Source of the DNA: Liquidambar formosana
Lineage: Eukaryota; Streptophyta; Magnoliopsida; Saxifragales; Altingiaceae
Assembly (NCBI GenBank): GCA_039720395.1
Contig: CM077828.1
Coordinates: 16,900,264-16,964,263, forward strand
DNA length: 64,000 nt
Reading direction: 5' to 3'
Below the pieces are notes generated by a model, which saw only the letters and a program-made list of their open reading frames with translations, searched no databases and was not told the DNA's origin. Both the position numbers and the translations under genes were made by a program. Below are positions 11,328-24,478 of this stretch, piece after piece (position 1 is the first letter of the stretch; each line of letters starts with the position of its first letter).

Positions 11328-12984
11328 AAACCAAGTGAAAATTCCCATGGAACCACCACACCTTTACGGTATTATCATTGATTAATTGAGGGGTCCCCAA
11401 TGGCTAGTTTGGCCCACGTATTGATCAGTGGTAAGGTATCAATGCCTTTGGTGGGCTACTTCGAATCGGACACAAGAGAGAAGATAGAAAGGACATCTGA
11501 TGGTGCATGTTTAGATTATGAACTCAAAATGTTGACATATGGATAGGCCCCTTGTATTTTGGGAATTGGGTTTTGGAGGGTAACATCAACATCATTGAGC
11601 CACCACGCAGCATATTCCAATGGCTTTGAGGAATAATTCCAACGAAGTATTTTTATTTTTTTACTTTTTTTTGGGGAAAGAATTCCAACGAAGTTGAAAG
11701 TCACAAGTCACAACTTTAGAATTGCACTCATGTGAAGGCTTGGGAGGTTGGAGCATATTATTTTCTCACACTCCACATCTGTTTAGAGGTCTTACGGCTC
11801 ACAATTTAGTGATTTTTTTTTTTTTTTTTTGATAATACGAGTGTTCGACACTTTAACTTGACTAATTATTTGAGCACGTATAGTCCTCTTATCTTACACG
11901 CACTTGATAATTACAAAATCCTTAACCCTCTATTTGATTCATAGATTCTATCGAGGAAAAAAAAACTGAAGAGAAAAAAACTGAAGAGGAAAGATAAAAT
12001 CATATCAAGCAAACATAATTCCAATTCTTCTTTTACTTCCAATTTTCCATTGCAACCAAATAAAGAAAAGTACAATTCTTTATATTTTATTTTTTTCCTT
12101 GATAAAATCTACAAACCAAATAGAGCCTAAGACTTTGAAGGTAGTCGAATCAACGCTTTCATTAGGGTTTTGATCACTTGACCTATATTTTCAAAAACAC
12201 TTATCAACGCTCATTCGCTCAATTTGCCACTAAACTAAAACCTTAGGATTCATAATTTAGTGGGCTTTTAGAAAAGCTAGAGTATGGAGAAAATAACCAC
12301 ATAAATTGAGTTTTAGCTTTTGGGGATTGATTGATCAATTTTGGATGTTCTCTTTCCATGCAGCGTTCCTCTCCATTTTGGTTTTTGTGTCTTCAAAATC
12401 GTTTACTTTTTCGTCTGTCATAATCGAAAGAAAGCAAAAGATTTGTCGGGCCATTAAATTCGTGATCATCACCAAAGCTGCCTACCATGGTAGTGTTGAA
12501 ATACATTCAAAGATGTGGGTTGGGTTTATGCTTCAACTTTATTATTATTATTATTATTATTATCATCTTTTCTTTGGCTAAACAATAAAAGTAAACATAG
12601 GCAACCACACACATCAGCAACAACATCGATGAGCAACCACATAGCATATTCCAATGGCATTCTAAGAATAATTCCACATCAAACAGAAGTTGAAGGTCAC
12701 AGCTCAGAATTGTACCCATATGCAAGACTTGGGGAGTTTGAACATTTCATTTTCCCATAACTGGCTTTGGGACTATTAGGCGCTAGGAGGCCCAAGGCTC
12801 ACAATTTAGGGTCTTTAGAAAAGCTAGAATAGTCTCTGTTGGGACTTGGGCTTTGGTGGAAGCTTGAGTTCAATGATTTCTATTGGCATCTTAAGACTTT
12901 CTTTTTATTTCGGAAATTACAAATTAGTCTTCTTACAGGCAAAAGAAAAGAAAAAAAAAAAGAAAAAGAAAAGGTAGAGTAAGG
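11328..12984. other. Gene-free stretch with an old local duplication
   Basis: No supported gene. The segment around 11590-11760 is repeated in diverged form at about 12630-12760, and 12297-12545 is repeated at about 12997-13280, so a unit of about 0.7-1 kb was duplicated here. An ATT trinucleotide run lies at about 12540-12562. The short open frames (for example 12306-12581) are not conserved between the copies and are rejected as genes. Confidence 0.6.
11928..12127. mobile_element. Short MITE, hAT-like ends
   Basis: The left end CTCTATTTGATTCATAGATTCTATC pairs with the right end in inverted orientation (reverse complement GCTCTATTTGGTTTGTAGATT), with a non-coding AT-rich interior. The target duplication is not clearly resolved, so superfamily placement is tentative. 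Confidence 0.5.
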
Positions 12985-15600
12985 GAGACAATAACTACAA
13001 AATTGAGTTCTAGCTTTTGGACATTGATTGATCAATTTGGGGGGTTCTCTTTCTAGTTTCTTTGCTGATCGAGTTCCGTTCCATTTTGGTTTATGTCCTC
13101 AAATTGTTTACCATTTCGTCTTTTGATTATTGAAAGAAAGCAAAAGGTTTGTTGGGCCATCAATTAAATTTATGGTCATCACCAATTCACCAAAGCTGCC
13201 CAGCCTTATCATGGTGGTGACTGGTGTTAAATAACATTCAAAGATGTGGGTTGGGTTTGTGGTTCAATTCTTCTTATTTTAAATGGTTAAAAAACCCAAA
13301 AAAGAAAAAGGAAAAAAGGACATCCATTATCCACTCGTACAAGGAATCGAGAGAAAACAAAAAAGAATAATGGCAAGAAAAAAGAAAGGGACGTATCGAT
13401 TATACAATAAAAGTCGTACAATTATAGAACAGATGATGTGGGATTTGATTCTAGTTAATGTCAAATAAATAAAGAAATAAATAAAATTTCAGTAAGCTGG
13501 TAGACATTTGAGCTAAGGGGAGTTCGAATAACTAATATGCTGATGTTAACTGATTGCTAATTATAATCAATAGCCTAATGACTAGGTGTTCGGCTGCTTA
13601 AATTGAGCTTAATATGAAATGAGATTGGGCTTTGGTTGTAAATACTAGGCCCAAAAGGACTTCTTTTCTCTATGGTTGGACCCATTTCCATCCTTTACCA
13701 ATCGGTGTGCTAGCCACTGCACTTCTACGCTAATACTGTGTTTGGTAAGAGGGACTTATTTCCCTTCTCATTGTTTGGTAAGAAGGATGGGGAGACATTT
13801 ATTCCCATGAGTTTGTTTGGTAAACGATGGAGATGCAAAAGAAGGAAATGGAGTTAAAGAGGTATTTTACCATATTACCCTCGCAAAGAGCTATTGGACA
13901 ATAGCCACTACTTAAGTATCAAGCATCAAGTAGCTAATGGACAACTGGCCAAAGCTTGTTCAGTTAATCAGGTGAAACATGCATAAAGGAAATCAATTGA
14001 CATTATGTAAACGAGCATGTGATCATATGTCTGACCAAGTGAATGTTGCTCATGGGGTGGGGGTATCGTGATCATTCGGGTCGTGGACAACCCAGGATCC
14101 AATTTTCAAAATTCAAAGCAGTAAAATGCAGGTCAAACCTACTTGCATATAGAGTTTAAATATCCGAGATTTGCACTCCCATGTGAACAACTAAGTCAAT
14201 TGTTGGACCCTCATCCTCTAAATCATTTGATTGGGTTTCGTCTTATGTGCATGTGGGCCTTTCTATATCCTACTACATGATACCATACACTAGAAGTGGC
14301 ATATTAGATAGGCCCATTAAAGAACTTTCACTCTTTCAATATGAGATAAGGTGATTTCACAGTATAAAGAGACGAGAGCAAAAGAAGTGAACTCTTTTAG
14401 AAAAAACCATTTGAATTTGGAAATACATTTATTTTATACATAAATACAAGATAGTGACTTTGACTGCAAATCCAAAGCCACTGTTTGAAGTTAATCAACT
14501 ATGGGCCGAGTCCTATCTTTGTTAAACTCAAGTCACAATGCTTAGAATATGTCAAATACAATCAAGAAATCCACCTCTTGCACGCAATTTAATGATGAAA
14601 TGTAGAGCTCCAGTTGTCGCATTACCTACCCTCTGACTGGTTCTAAGAGAAAGCAATGGATATACATTCTTGACCCATTCTTTAATAACCCAAACTTTTG
14701 AGATCATGTGATGTTCTAATACTGTGATACCAAAGATTTAGTTTCAAAATTTGTCTTTATGCTAACATACTGACCTCCAACAAATTAACCTCGCCCTCCC
14801 ACTACCCTTATCTTTACTCTAACCAAAATAAATAAATAAAATAAATAAAGATACTGTAATGATTTACAAGGAGTCAGTGACCACCAAGGGTGGTGTGGTC
14901 TAATACTCCAATGGCTGTAGGTCACTCTTAAAAGGGGTTTGGTGACTAGTAAGCCTAATTCGACACTTGGAATATATAGGCATCACTTTGGATTATTATG
15001 AGGCCATCGCTTAGTTCTCATTTGGGCGGATACTTATCTTTTTAGTATGATGATTGAGTAGGATAAAATAAACCTTTTTACAGTAAGATGTGAGGGTTAG
15101 GATAATTAGGGTTTGTTAAATTGTTTTCCTGCTGGGTTGCCAGTATCTCACTTTCCCATTTACACCTTTTTTTTAATTAGCAAAAAAAAAAAAAAGGAGA
15201 AAAAGAAAAAATGAAAAGAAGCTTCACAATGATGGATCTCAAAAAGGCTCTTTGAATGAGTAGCATTGGATATTGGTTAAGCCCATTGGAAGTGTTAGAC
15301 CAATAATGCATCTTGTCTTTTTTGGAAAAGTGCAATGCATCTTGACTTGATGAATACCATGGGCGCAGCTGGCATCTTCATCATTCGACAGTCGAAGCTG
15401 GGTCCCCAAACCTAACACCATTGAAAGCTTGAGAATTAACTATACTAGGATTGCCACTATATATTTTCGTCAATTGTCCACAAAAAAATTTTGTTTTCTT
15501 AAAAAAGAGTGACAGAAAGAAAGAAAAAGCAAAAGAAAAAAAGCTTAAAATAATCAAAGGACCGTGGAGGCCACACGCCTTTCAATATTAAATTCTACCT
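12985..15600. repeat. Segmental duplication, left copy (empty sites preserved)
   Basis: This block matches 15640-21060 in the same order. Examples are 13140-13280 with 15645-15775, 13570-13665 with 15975-16064, 13975-14060 with 16640-16780, 14452-14593 with 18395-19136, 14850-15000 with 20050-20170, and 15340-15560 with 20810-21020. It lacks the MITE and SINE insertions of the right copy, so it records the pre-insertion sequence. No gene is visible. The small open frame at 15239-15421 has a diverged counterpart at 20669-20926, but neither resembles a known protein. Confidence 0.75.
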
Positions 15601-16073
15601 TGAGGAAAATAAAACATTTTCTAATGAGATATTTAACATTTTTGTTGGGCCATTTAATTAAAATATTTATGGCCATCACCAATTCACTAAAGCTGCCAAG
15701 CCGTAATTATTATGGTGGTGTTAACTAACATTCAAAGGCGTGGGTTGGGTTTGTGGTTCAATTCTTATTATTTTAAAATCTTAAAACACAACCAAAAAAA
15801 AAAAAAAATAAATAAAGAGGGAAAGAGGACATATCCATTATCCACTCGTATAAGAAATCAAAAAAGGAATGATGGCAAGAAAAATGAAAATGACATGTCT
15901 ATTAGTATATAATAAAAATTGTACAATTAAAGGGCAGATGACGTGGGCTTAATTATAGTTAATATCAAATAACTAGCTTTGATGACTAGGTGTTTGGTTG
16001 CTTACTTTGAACTAAATATGTAGTGAGATGGGCTTTGGCTGTAAGTATTAGGCCCAAAAGGACTTTTTCAATT

Positions 16074-16577
16074 GGAAACGGCTATTGCAACCCCCCATTC
16101 CTATAAGCCCACCCCCCATCCTTTAGGTTTTTAAGGTTTTATGCAAAATATAAAAAGTTTTTATAAAAACCGGCTCTGATGTCCACTAAAAAACATCATT
16201 TTGAACAACTTTGCAAAAGAAAGTTTTTCCAAAATCTATCGTTTAAATATACTTTTTAACCATTTATAGCCTTTATTTCATTTTTTGCCAAAAAGTTTAC
16301 CTAAACGATAAATTTTGGAAAAACTTTCTTCTGCAAAGTTGTTCAAAATAATGTTTTTTTTAACCATTTATAGCCTTTATTTCATTTTTTGCCAAAAAAT
16401 CTACCTAAACGATAGATTTTGGAAAAACTTTCTTCTGCAAAGTTGTTCAAAATGATGTTTTCTAGTGGACATCATGACCGGTTTTTATAAAAACTTTTTA
16501 TATTTTGCATAAAACCTTAAAAACCTAAAGGATTGGGGGTGGGCTTATAGGAATGGGGGGTTGCAATAGCCGTTCCC
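16074..16577. mobile_element. Mutator-like MITE with long inverted ends and 9-bp target duplication
   Basis: The left end GGAAACGGCTATTGCAACCC and the right end GGTTGCAATAGCCGTTCCC are inverted copies, and the inverted homology continues inward for about 180 bases on each side. The 9-mer TTTTCAATT flanks it exactly at 16065-16073 and 16578-16586. The left segmental copy (about 13656-13680) continues across this point without the element. The middle contains a direct duplication of about 100 bp (about 16253-16356 and 16357-16457). No transposase. Confidence 0.88.
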
Positions 16578-17858
16578 TTTTCAATTTATTGATGGGCCCA
16601 TGGTACTACAAGCCACCACTTTCACGCTAAGAAATTCAATTGAAACATGTTGATTTTGACGTTATGTAACCAAGAATGCCTTTAGGACAACCAAAAAAAA
16701 AAGGAAAAAAAAAAAAAACGAAAATGTAACAAGCATGTGATCATTGTGACCGACCGAGTGAATGTTTCTCATGGGGTGGAGGACAATTGGCATACTTGGT
16801 TTGGAGACGTAGATCTCAATCCCCATCCAATTTCATCTCACTCACAGATTCCATACCTTTTACTAAGCCAAAAAAACATAAAAAATCCCAACACGAATTC
16901 CATATTTTTGAATTTTGAGTTGCATTTTCCATATTCGTATTCCACCTAATCTCATTACCACTGCCCAAATTACTCCGTAGTATCTATGTTCTACATGCTT
17001 CCATTAGGGGAAAAAAAAGAAGAAATTGTACAACGGAAGCGATAATTAATAGGGATGATAATGAACCCGACAAAATGGGTATCCCGTCTGGTCCGTCTCT
17101 ATTGGGATGGGATTGGAGAACAAGTAAATAGAATAGACTAGGGTGGGTTTAGGGAGAAATTAAAAATTTGTGTCGAATTTGGGATGAGATATGGTTTAAG
17201 GTCATTCCATCCCACCCTACCCCTGATATGTGTAAATATTGGTATTTTTTAAAAAAAAATATTTTTCATGTTTTCTTGAATTCCACATTTATCATTAGTT
17301 GTTTTTTCTTCGTGATTTTATGTTTATGTTTAAAATCTTTTAATATTTGTTTCAACAAAATCATAAAGAGGCAAAAATCTAAAAGTGAAATGTGTAATTT
17401 AAGATTAATTTTTTCTTCTCCTTTTTAAATAGAATAGTTTCCTATCAATGTAAATGGCCCGACAAGACCCACCCCGGCCCACATATTTTCGTTACCTTGG
17501 TCCCCCTTGTCTTGACATAGGGTTAGAATGGTTTTGGAAAAAGATTATCTTTAACACGATTGGGTTGGGATAAGGATACCCGGTCCCAAACCTGCCTCGT
17601 TGCCATCTCTAATAGTGATTCACACATTTGCGAAACAAATACTTTTTCAATTTGATTTGAAACAAAACAGGTCATGTGACATTTTTTGATATTACAAAAT
17701 AAATTAAATATAATATTTTTTTGTTTTTGACTTATTTGATATGGAGTAGTGGCTCTTTCCAGACCAAATACATATGCCATTCTTCAGCAACAAGTGGGAT
17801 ATGACACATTATGTAAAGATTAAAAAGTGGAAGAAAGAAACGATTTGGTAAAGAGCTA

Positions 17859-18275
17859 GGTTATTGTCATCACTTAAGATACTCAATTAAAGTCCTTATT
17901 TAGTATACGATTGTTAAGATTTTATAAAAAATATAAAAGGTTTCTACAAAAATTAGTCATGTAGTTTATTAGAAAATATTATTTCAAATAACTTTGTAAA
18001 ATAAAGTTTTTTTAAACTCAATCGTTTAAGTAGAGTTTTTGGTTATTTTTCATATAACATTTTTATAAAAATGAAACAAAGACTGGAAATAGTATAAAAG
18101 TCCACTTAAAGGACCAATTTTGGAAAAATTTTCTTTTACAAAATTATTTGGAATAATGTTTTTTAATGGATAGCACGTCTAATTTTCATAGAAACTTTTT
18201 ATATTTTTATAAAACCTTAAAAATAGTAAATTAAGTAGAACTTAGAGTACTTTACGTGCAGATAATAAACTCCCT
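17859..18275. mobile_element. Degenerate member of the same inverted-repeat MITE family
   Basis: The interior resembles 16074-16577 in both arms, with AAGTTTTTATA-type and TTTTGGAAAAA-type segments in mirror order. The outer ends (near 17859 and 18275) are imperfectly inverted. The target duplication is not recognisable, consistent with greater age. Confidence 0.55.
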
Positions 18276-18432
18276 CTTTTGTAAATAATAAGGTGGCCTA
18301 CCTTGCTTCGTAATAGGGATCCGCTGTTCCATGTTAATCTTCTCAACAGTTTATTTGTTTAAAAATACAAGTCATATAAGGAAACCTAAGTCCACTGACT
18401 TTGACTGCAAATCCAGAAATCATTATTTAAAG

Positions 18433-18830
18433 GGGGTTTCTTTTGGCACCTCAAAATTTGCTTTTATTCTCCAAGTATTTTATATTTCAAGGTTTTATGA
18501 AAAATGTAAAGGTTTTCATAGAAATCAATCATATTGTTCACTAAAAAACACCATTTTAAACAACTTTGTGTAAGAAAATTTTGCTATAATCTATCATTCA
18601 AGTGGATTTTTTGACCATTTACAGTCTCTGTCCAATAATTAACTAAAAAGTATACTTAAATGGTATGTTTTGGAAAAACTTTCTTTCACAAAATTGTTAA
18701 AAATGACTTGTTTTTAGTAAGACTGTATAATCAATTTTTAAGAAAACTTTTTACAGTTTTTATAAAACTTTTAAATGTAAAATAAGTGGAGCATAGAAAG
18801 CAAGTCTTGGGGTGCTAATGGAGACTCCCT
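18433..18830. mobile_element. Third member of the inverted-repeat MITE family
   Basis: It starts GGGGTTTCTTTTGGCACC and ends GGTGCTAATGGAGACTCCC, inverted copies of one another, with the family's interior segments. The flanking 9-mers TATTTAAAG (18424-18432) and TATTAAAAG (18831-18839) differ at one base and fit a 9-bp Mutator-type duplication. The left segmental copy at about 14485-14500 has the uninterrupted site. Confidence 0.75.
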
Positions 18831-18853
18831 ATTAAAAGTTAATTAACTATGGG

Positions 18854-19046
18854 TTGAAGTCGCGAGGGTAGTGTAGATGGCAAATGATTGTAACTAAAAA
18901 ACCGTAACTCTTGAGTTCAAATTTCCACTCTTTCATTATTGGGTGCACAAGCTTATGGGTGGTTTGAGTGCCACAAGAGGTTTAGTCTGAACCTAATAAC
19001 ATGGGATACTCCTCATTTGACACCCCCAAAAAAAAAAAAAGAAAAA
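18854..19046 (+). mobile_element. tRNA-derived SINE with target duplication
   Basis: The body has a box-A-like TAGTGTAGATGGCAAA and a box-B-like GAGTTCAAATTTCC, followed by a conserved tail and an A-rich 3' end. AACTATGGG flanks it at 18845-18853 and 19047-19055. The paralogous segment at about 14500-14510 has a single AACTATGGG, which is the empty site. A second copy of the same family lies at 28966-29146. Confidence 0.8.
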
Positions 19047-21060
19047 AACTATGGGCCTATCTTTGTTAAACTCAAGTCACAATTCTTAGAATATGTCAAA
19101 TAAAATCAATGAATCCACCTCTTGCATACAATTCGGTATGTCTTCTTTTTGTCCCACATTTTTTATCTTTTATTTCCCTTGGTAATGCAACTAACTATGA
19201 TTATTGCAATAATGAAGCGTAGAACTCTAATTCTCGAGTTACCTACCCTCTGTCTGGCTCTTTTAGAGAAAACAAAGGAAAGAGGCAAAGAGGCTAGGAA
19301 AGTAAAATGCTTTAAAAAGTAGAAGCCATTTTAAACAAGTTGGGTGGGTCAATTTCCACATTTTTTTTTTAATTTATAAAATTCACTCCCGATATGGTTT
19401 ATTTTCAAATACATTTCCTTTACTCGTGGAGGAGTGTGAATTTAGCACAAATGGTGTGAAAATAGATTCTCTCATTTTTTTCTCCCCTTCAATCTTTATA
19501 AAAATCCAAACAAAACCTGAAATTAATCAATTGATTAGCTTGAATTTGAATTAATTAAGGTGCTAATAAATATTTAAAAGTTGACAACATCACACGGAAA
19601 GAAGTGACAAATTAATTAAGGCTCCCTCTAAGCTTCTGCCGAGTAGAAAAAGAACAGGGGTAGTTTAGCATATAGTCTAAAATTTTTTTATATCTCCCAA
19701 GATTCTTTTTTTTTTTTTTTTTAAAATTTAACATCCCAAATAATGTGACAGCATAATAAGCACAAATTTGAATTTTGAAATTTGAGTTTGAATAGTGAGA
19801 TCCAATACCAAGATGCCACTTCATTTGGATCAAGAATTTGAAAAAGCAAAAAAAAAAAAAAAAAAATAGTGATATGTGGCATTGCTCTATTGTTTGGGAT
19901 GCCACCTATTCTAGCTCATAAAGTTTTATTAGTGTGATACAAAGTTTTGGGTTCAAAATCGGTCTTTAAGCTAACTTACTGACATTTAACCAATTGAGCA
20001 ATTAAACCCTCCCTTATTCCGACCCCCACCAAAATAAATAAATAAAAGACAACCTAAATGCTTTACAATGAGTCAATGACCACCACCCAATGCTCCGATG
20101 TCTGCAAGTCACTCATGAAAAGGTTTGGTAAGTAATAAGTTTTGGGTTTGAATCTTTAGAAAATACATCACTTTGGATTAATATTATTACGACATTTACA
20201 ATGATGCGTCTCAAAAGGGTTCTTTAATTGAAGGCCATTTCTAGGAACTTTGTCTTGTAATTATCCGGTGTATGGAGGATAGAGGGATTGCATGTGTTGG
20301 AAAATAAGTGTTACTTTTTATAATTCTGTCAAAACAATAAATATATAAATCACAAACGAACCAAAGTAAATTTTGGAAAATAACAAACTTATCCCACCCA
20401 GAAGACGATTGAAACAGAAACTGGATGATCAAGAAATTCATGGGTGACTTTAGAGAACAATTTCTCTAATATGGGACAAGCTTTATTACTATTCTTCAAC
20501 CAACTCTTCAAGGGTGATTTTAGAGAATAATTTCTCATTTAACTTTTAATAATTTTGGCCGATTAAATATTTGAATTAATTCTCCACATAGAGATTAACA
20601 AATTCCAATATATATGGACCTATCTTAAATTATAGATGGGACCCACATTAATAATTGAGCTAATATCTCTAACAGCATGTGTTTAGGAGATTAGTCAAAT
20701 ACAAAACATTTAAAACCTCTTGATTAAAAAAAAGGAAAAAAAGAAAAAGAAAAGAAGAAGAAGGCACTTTTGGATAATGATTAAACTGATCAAAGTGTTG
20801 GACCAACATTGCAACTTGATGAATACCATGGGCGCTGGCATCGTTATCATTCGGCAGTCGAGCTGGGTCCCCAAACCTAACGCCATTGAAAGCTCTACTT
20901 GCTTCACTAAGATTGCCACTATACATGCATCTTTGTCAATTATCTACAGAAAATTTTATAATTTTCTTAAGAAAAACGCCAAAAGAAGGAAGAAGAGAAG
21001 GCTTAAAATAATCAAACGTTAAGAAAATAAAATATTTTCTATTGAGACATTTAGCATTTT

Positions 21061-23825
21061 TTTATTTCCTAATGTTTTCCTCAGTCATATCTCACAAAAT
21101 TAATGAAGTCAAGGTTTACATTCATCTTAATCTTCCCCCATTCCCTCTTATATTGAAGAAACTTCGAAGAAGTTTAACTCTTTGAGAGTCCGACGTATCT
21201 AAATATTTCACATTAAAAAAACAAGGAAATAAAAAATAAGACCAATAATATCCTTTTTGGTTGTTCAAATAGAAATTAAATAATTAATGTATATTTTATA
21301 TAATGTTAAAGGCACAAATCCATCACTATGAATGAAAATATCTAAAAATAATTTGAGTGTATTTTATATTTTTATTTGAAGTGATGGATTTGTATCTTCA
21401 ATATCATGTAAAAGACATAAAAAGGGTTTCAATTCTATTTGGACACCCAAATGGACCTTAAGTTATGAGTATTACGAAATGCCTTTCTAAAATCGGTTTG
21501 ATTATATCCCTACTCCTTCCGTTTGAAGAAAGGACGGATACCAAAAAATCAATTGATCTTTCTTTTAGTTGAATCTTTCTTCGATTGATCAATGTGTGAT
21601 ATTCCAAATCCTCACTATGTCTAATGGAATCCAATGATCTCTAGATTCATAAGAAGATCCTTTCAATTGGATAGAATTCGTTATTCCATGCTATTATTCG
21701 TTTAACCATAGCTATTGTTTCTGTTGTTCAAGCGCCTTTTGAAACTGTCGTCTTTTATAAGAAAAAAAAAATTGGCACACACCTATGAAATAGTAGGCAA
21801 AAAGGGGATCGACTGTAGCTATTCCAACGCCTACGTCAGTATGAAGAAAAATTGAGAAGAAGACGAACTTTTCTTGGGAAAATTGCATACTTGAGTTCTC
21901 TCCTTTTTTTTTTTTCTTTTTTTTTTTTGGGGGGGGGGGGGCATTTCATTGACAAATAAAATATCTTCTTGGTACGTTAATTGCTTGAGAGAGATGTGTG
22001 ATGTCATCTATTGGAAGGAATATGGTTTTCACATGACTTTGATAATTTCATTTTGGTCATCTTCTATTGGGTTTTAATCTGATACGGTATCAACTGTATC
22101 TACACACGTATTCATATAAATTCGAAATTAAAATATTTACAAATCTCACATCTCTTTCTGAATGGGACATATCATCAACCCGGTGGATATTTCGTTGGCA
22201 AGTATACAGCATCCTTGAGGTGCAAGAATTTTACAATCTATTATCCAAGGAAGGTACACTTGGGAATAGTCAACAAAATTAAAAGCAAAAAAGAGGGTTT
22301 ATTGAAATATTCAAAGGAATGTGGATGCCACACGTCTTTCAATATAAAATTCCCAACTTGGAAAAAGAAGAGAAAAAAAATTCTTCTAAAGAGACTTTTA
22401 CTCAAGAATGACTCCAGAAGCTAAAAATGGGCGCTCCAGACTCCAGAGGCAATCATAATTAAGAAGAAAAAGGAAACTTTATGGAGGCCACACACGTCTT
22501 TGAAATCTGAATATAAAAATTTTAAGCTTCGAAAAATGTTTTTTAAAAAACAATTAAAAAGACTTTAATATTTTGTATTCCTCACCTAACATATGTTTTC
22601 GTCCAATCAAACTCACTCATGAAATTAGAGTTTGGATTATTAATCTTGTAGTCTAAGTAGTTTCCTTATTAGAAGAGAGGTAACCTAGAGTTTTTAGTCC
22701 ATTAGCCCCGTACATCTTAGTATTTTTACTAGTAGTAATCCAATCATTTTTTTTTTTTTTTTGAGAAATCCTAGTTTAACCTAATATGCTTATAGGAGCA
22801 TTTCCTCTTTATATATATATATATATAGATATATATGTGGTTAAGGTTACCCTATATAACTAACTTGTTTTTTAGTTTTCCAAATTTTAAAACCTATAAC
22901 TTGCAAGATATTAATCCATTTTTGATGAATCTTGGTTTTTTGAAATCTACTTGGCGTGATTTTTAAGACAATAACCATTGTGGTTAGGTAATTTTGAAAA
23001 AAAAATGAAATGGTAACATATTATTATTGTTTGTTAAAACAACAATTTGGAAAATTATACTATCAAACAGTATCATGCTACTGTTTTGTTATCTATTGTT
23101 AAATAATAATAAGTTAACTCTTCTCTACATAAAAATGAGTATTTATTGGATTTTTTTTTTTTTGGGGGGTGCGGAGAGGTTGTAAAAGTGGTGGTACTTT
23201 TTGGCAAAGGTTTGAGAGTGGTCGACAAAGGTTAGGGGTTGTGTAAATCGATTAAGTTGACTCACTAAGTCAAGAGGCTGCGGGCAAAGCTTGAAATCAC
23301 CTCATTAGGGGTAATTCTGTCAGTTTGCTGTCAAAAAGGGCAAAAGTGTTTATGAATTTATTTATGGGGCTATTACAAAAAAAAACTCTTATAACATGGT
23401 ACTATGGCTTAAAGCCACTTTATTTATTTTAAATTTTTTTTTTCCAAACAAGGGTAGGGTATCATAGGTCTATTTCTGACGAGGCTTGGGTGTTAACTAT
23501 TTCTTTTGCAATGCACAGATCACTCACAATCCAATCTAACCATGCATTTGATTGTAAGAAAAGGGACTCAAAACCTTTGGTTTCATGAGCTGTTTTTTTC
23601 CATTTGTACTAGGACAAGCAAATTTAAGTTAAAAAGTTGGGCTTTTTAACATTCTCATAAAGTTTTTATTTTTTTATTTTATATTTAATGATTCGAGATA
23701 TTATATACCTTATTTTTGTTGAGATTTAAAAAACGATAATTAAAAGAAATTGAAACAATGATTTTTGGAATGTATACGCAGATTTAACCACTCAACTAAC
23801 CTAAGACAGGTTAACATTTTTATAA
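21061..23825. other. Gene-free stretch
   Basis: No supported gene. The segment at about 21490-21870 has an unusually even base composition and little low-complexity sequence compared with its surroundings, and may be organelle-derived. Homopolymer runs (T and G near 21905-21942) follow. Diverged copies of a GGAGGCCACACACGTCTTT-like motif occur at about 15566, 22320 and 22481, linking this area to the segmental duplication to its left. Confidence 0.4.
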
Positions 23826-23993
23826 GGAGAATACTACATACCTTGTCTCATACTTTTGTCCTATACTTTGCCCTATTAATGTATTTGGGAGGATAAGAAT
23901 TTAATTATATCAGTGTGTCCTACAACTTTACTTTCCCAAATACATTAGTAAGATAAAATGTAAGGCAAAAATGTGGGGCAAGTAACATTACCC
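23826..23993. mobile_element. Short MITE with inverted ends
   Basis: The left arm, starting GGAGAATACTACATACC, and the right arm (reverse complement GGGTAATGTTACTTGCCC) are imperfectly inverted. Both contain TAATGTATTTGGGA at the same distance inward. Arms are about 65 bp with a short centre. No coding capacity; superfamily not assigned. Confidence 0.6.
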
Positions 23994-24359
23994 TTTTTCA
24001 TAAAGTTAGACATAAAAATAGACGATTACACCTTAACCTATTTATGGCCCGCAAGATGTTAAAATGGACATCACGTTGGTCCAAAGGTGGGCTTGACCAT
24101 CCAATGGGTATCTTCAATGTCCCACTCCTTTCCCATTAGGCCATTACACACAACTTGTCTTTTTTATTCAAAACAATTCGAAAGTTTGAACCAGCTACGA
24201 CTCTTTTGATTACACCAATATCAAAGCATCAAATCACTAATTAAGTTGATCCCACTGTATCATTTTCTCAATTCCAGGCCGTATCTTCTTGTCTAGACTA
24301 TAATATGTGTATAGTAGTTTCCGCGTAGTTGGAGATGACCACCTTGTGTGCGATACTGC

Positions 24360-24367
24360 TATATATG
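24360..24367 (+). promoter_or_regulatory. Candidate TATA box of ectodomain gene A
   Basis: TATATATG lies about 119 bp before the start codon at 24479, a normal distance for a plant promoter. This suggests that the exon has its own promoter. Motif evidence only. Confidence 0.4.
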
Positions 24368-24478
24368 CCCACAAATAAAAATCCCTCCAACAAAAAAAAA
24401 AAAAAGAAAGAAAGCAAGAAGCCATTCCAATTTATGTAAAAGCAGTGCATATCATTCACTCTTCAAAAACATTCCACC

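Larger units (their letters stand above)
15640..21060. repeat. Segmental duplication, right copy (expanded by insertions)
   Basis: Diverged copy of 12985-15600, about twice as long. Much of the extra length comes from Mutator-like MITEs (16074-16577, 17859-18275, 18433-18830), a SINE (18854-19046) and further unassigned AT-rich sequence (about 16990-17850 and 19140-20040). I see no intact gene. Confidence 0.7.

Noticed and set aside
20669..20926. Short frame with a counterpart at 15239-15421
   Set aside because: The similarity stems from the segmental duplication; the two frames are shifted relative to each other and match no protein family.
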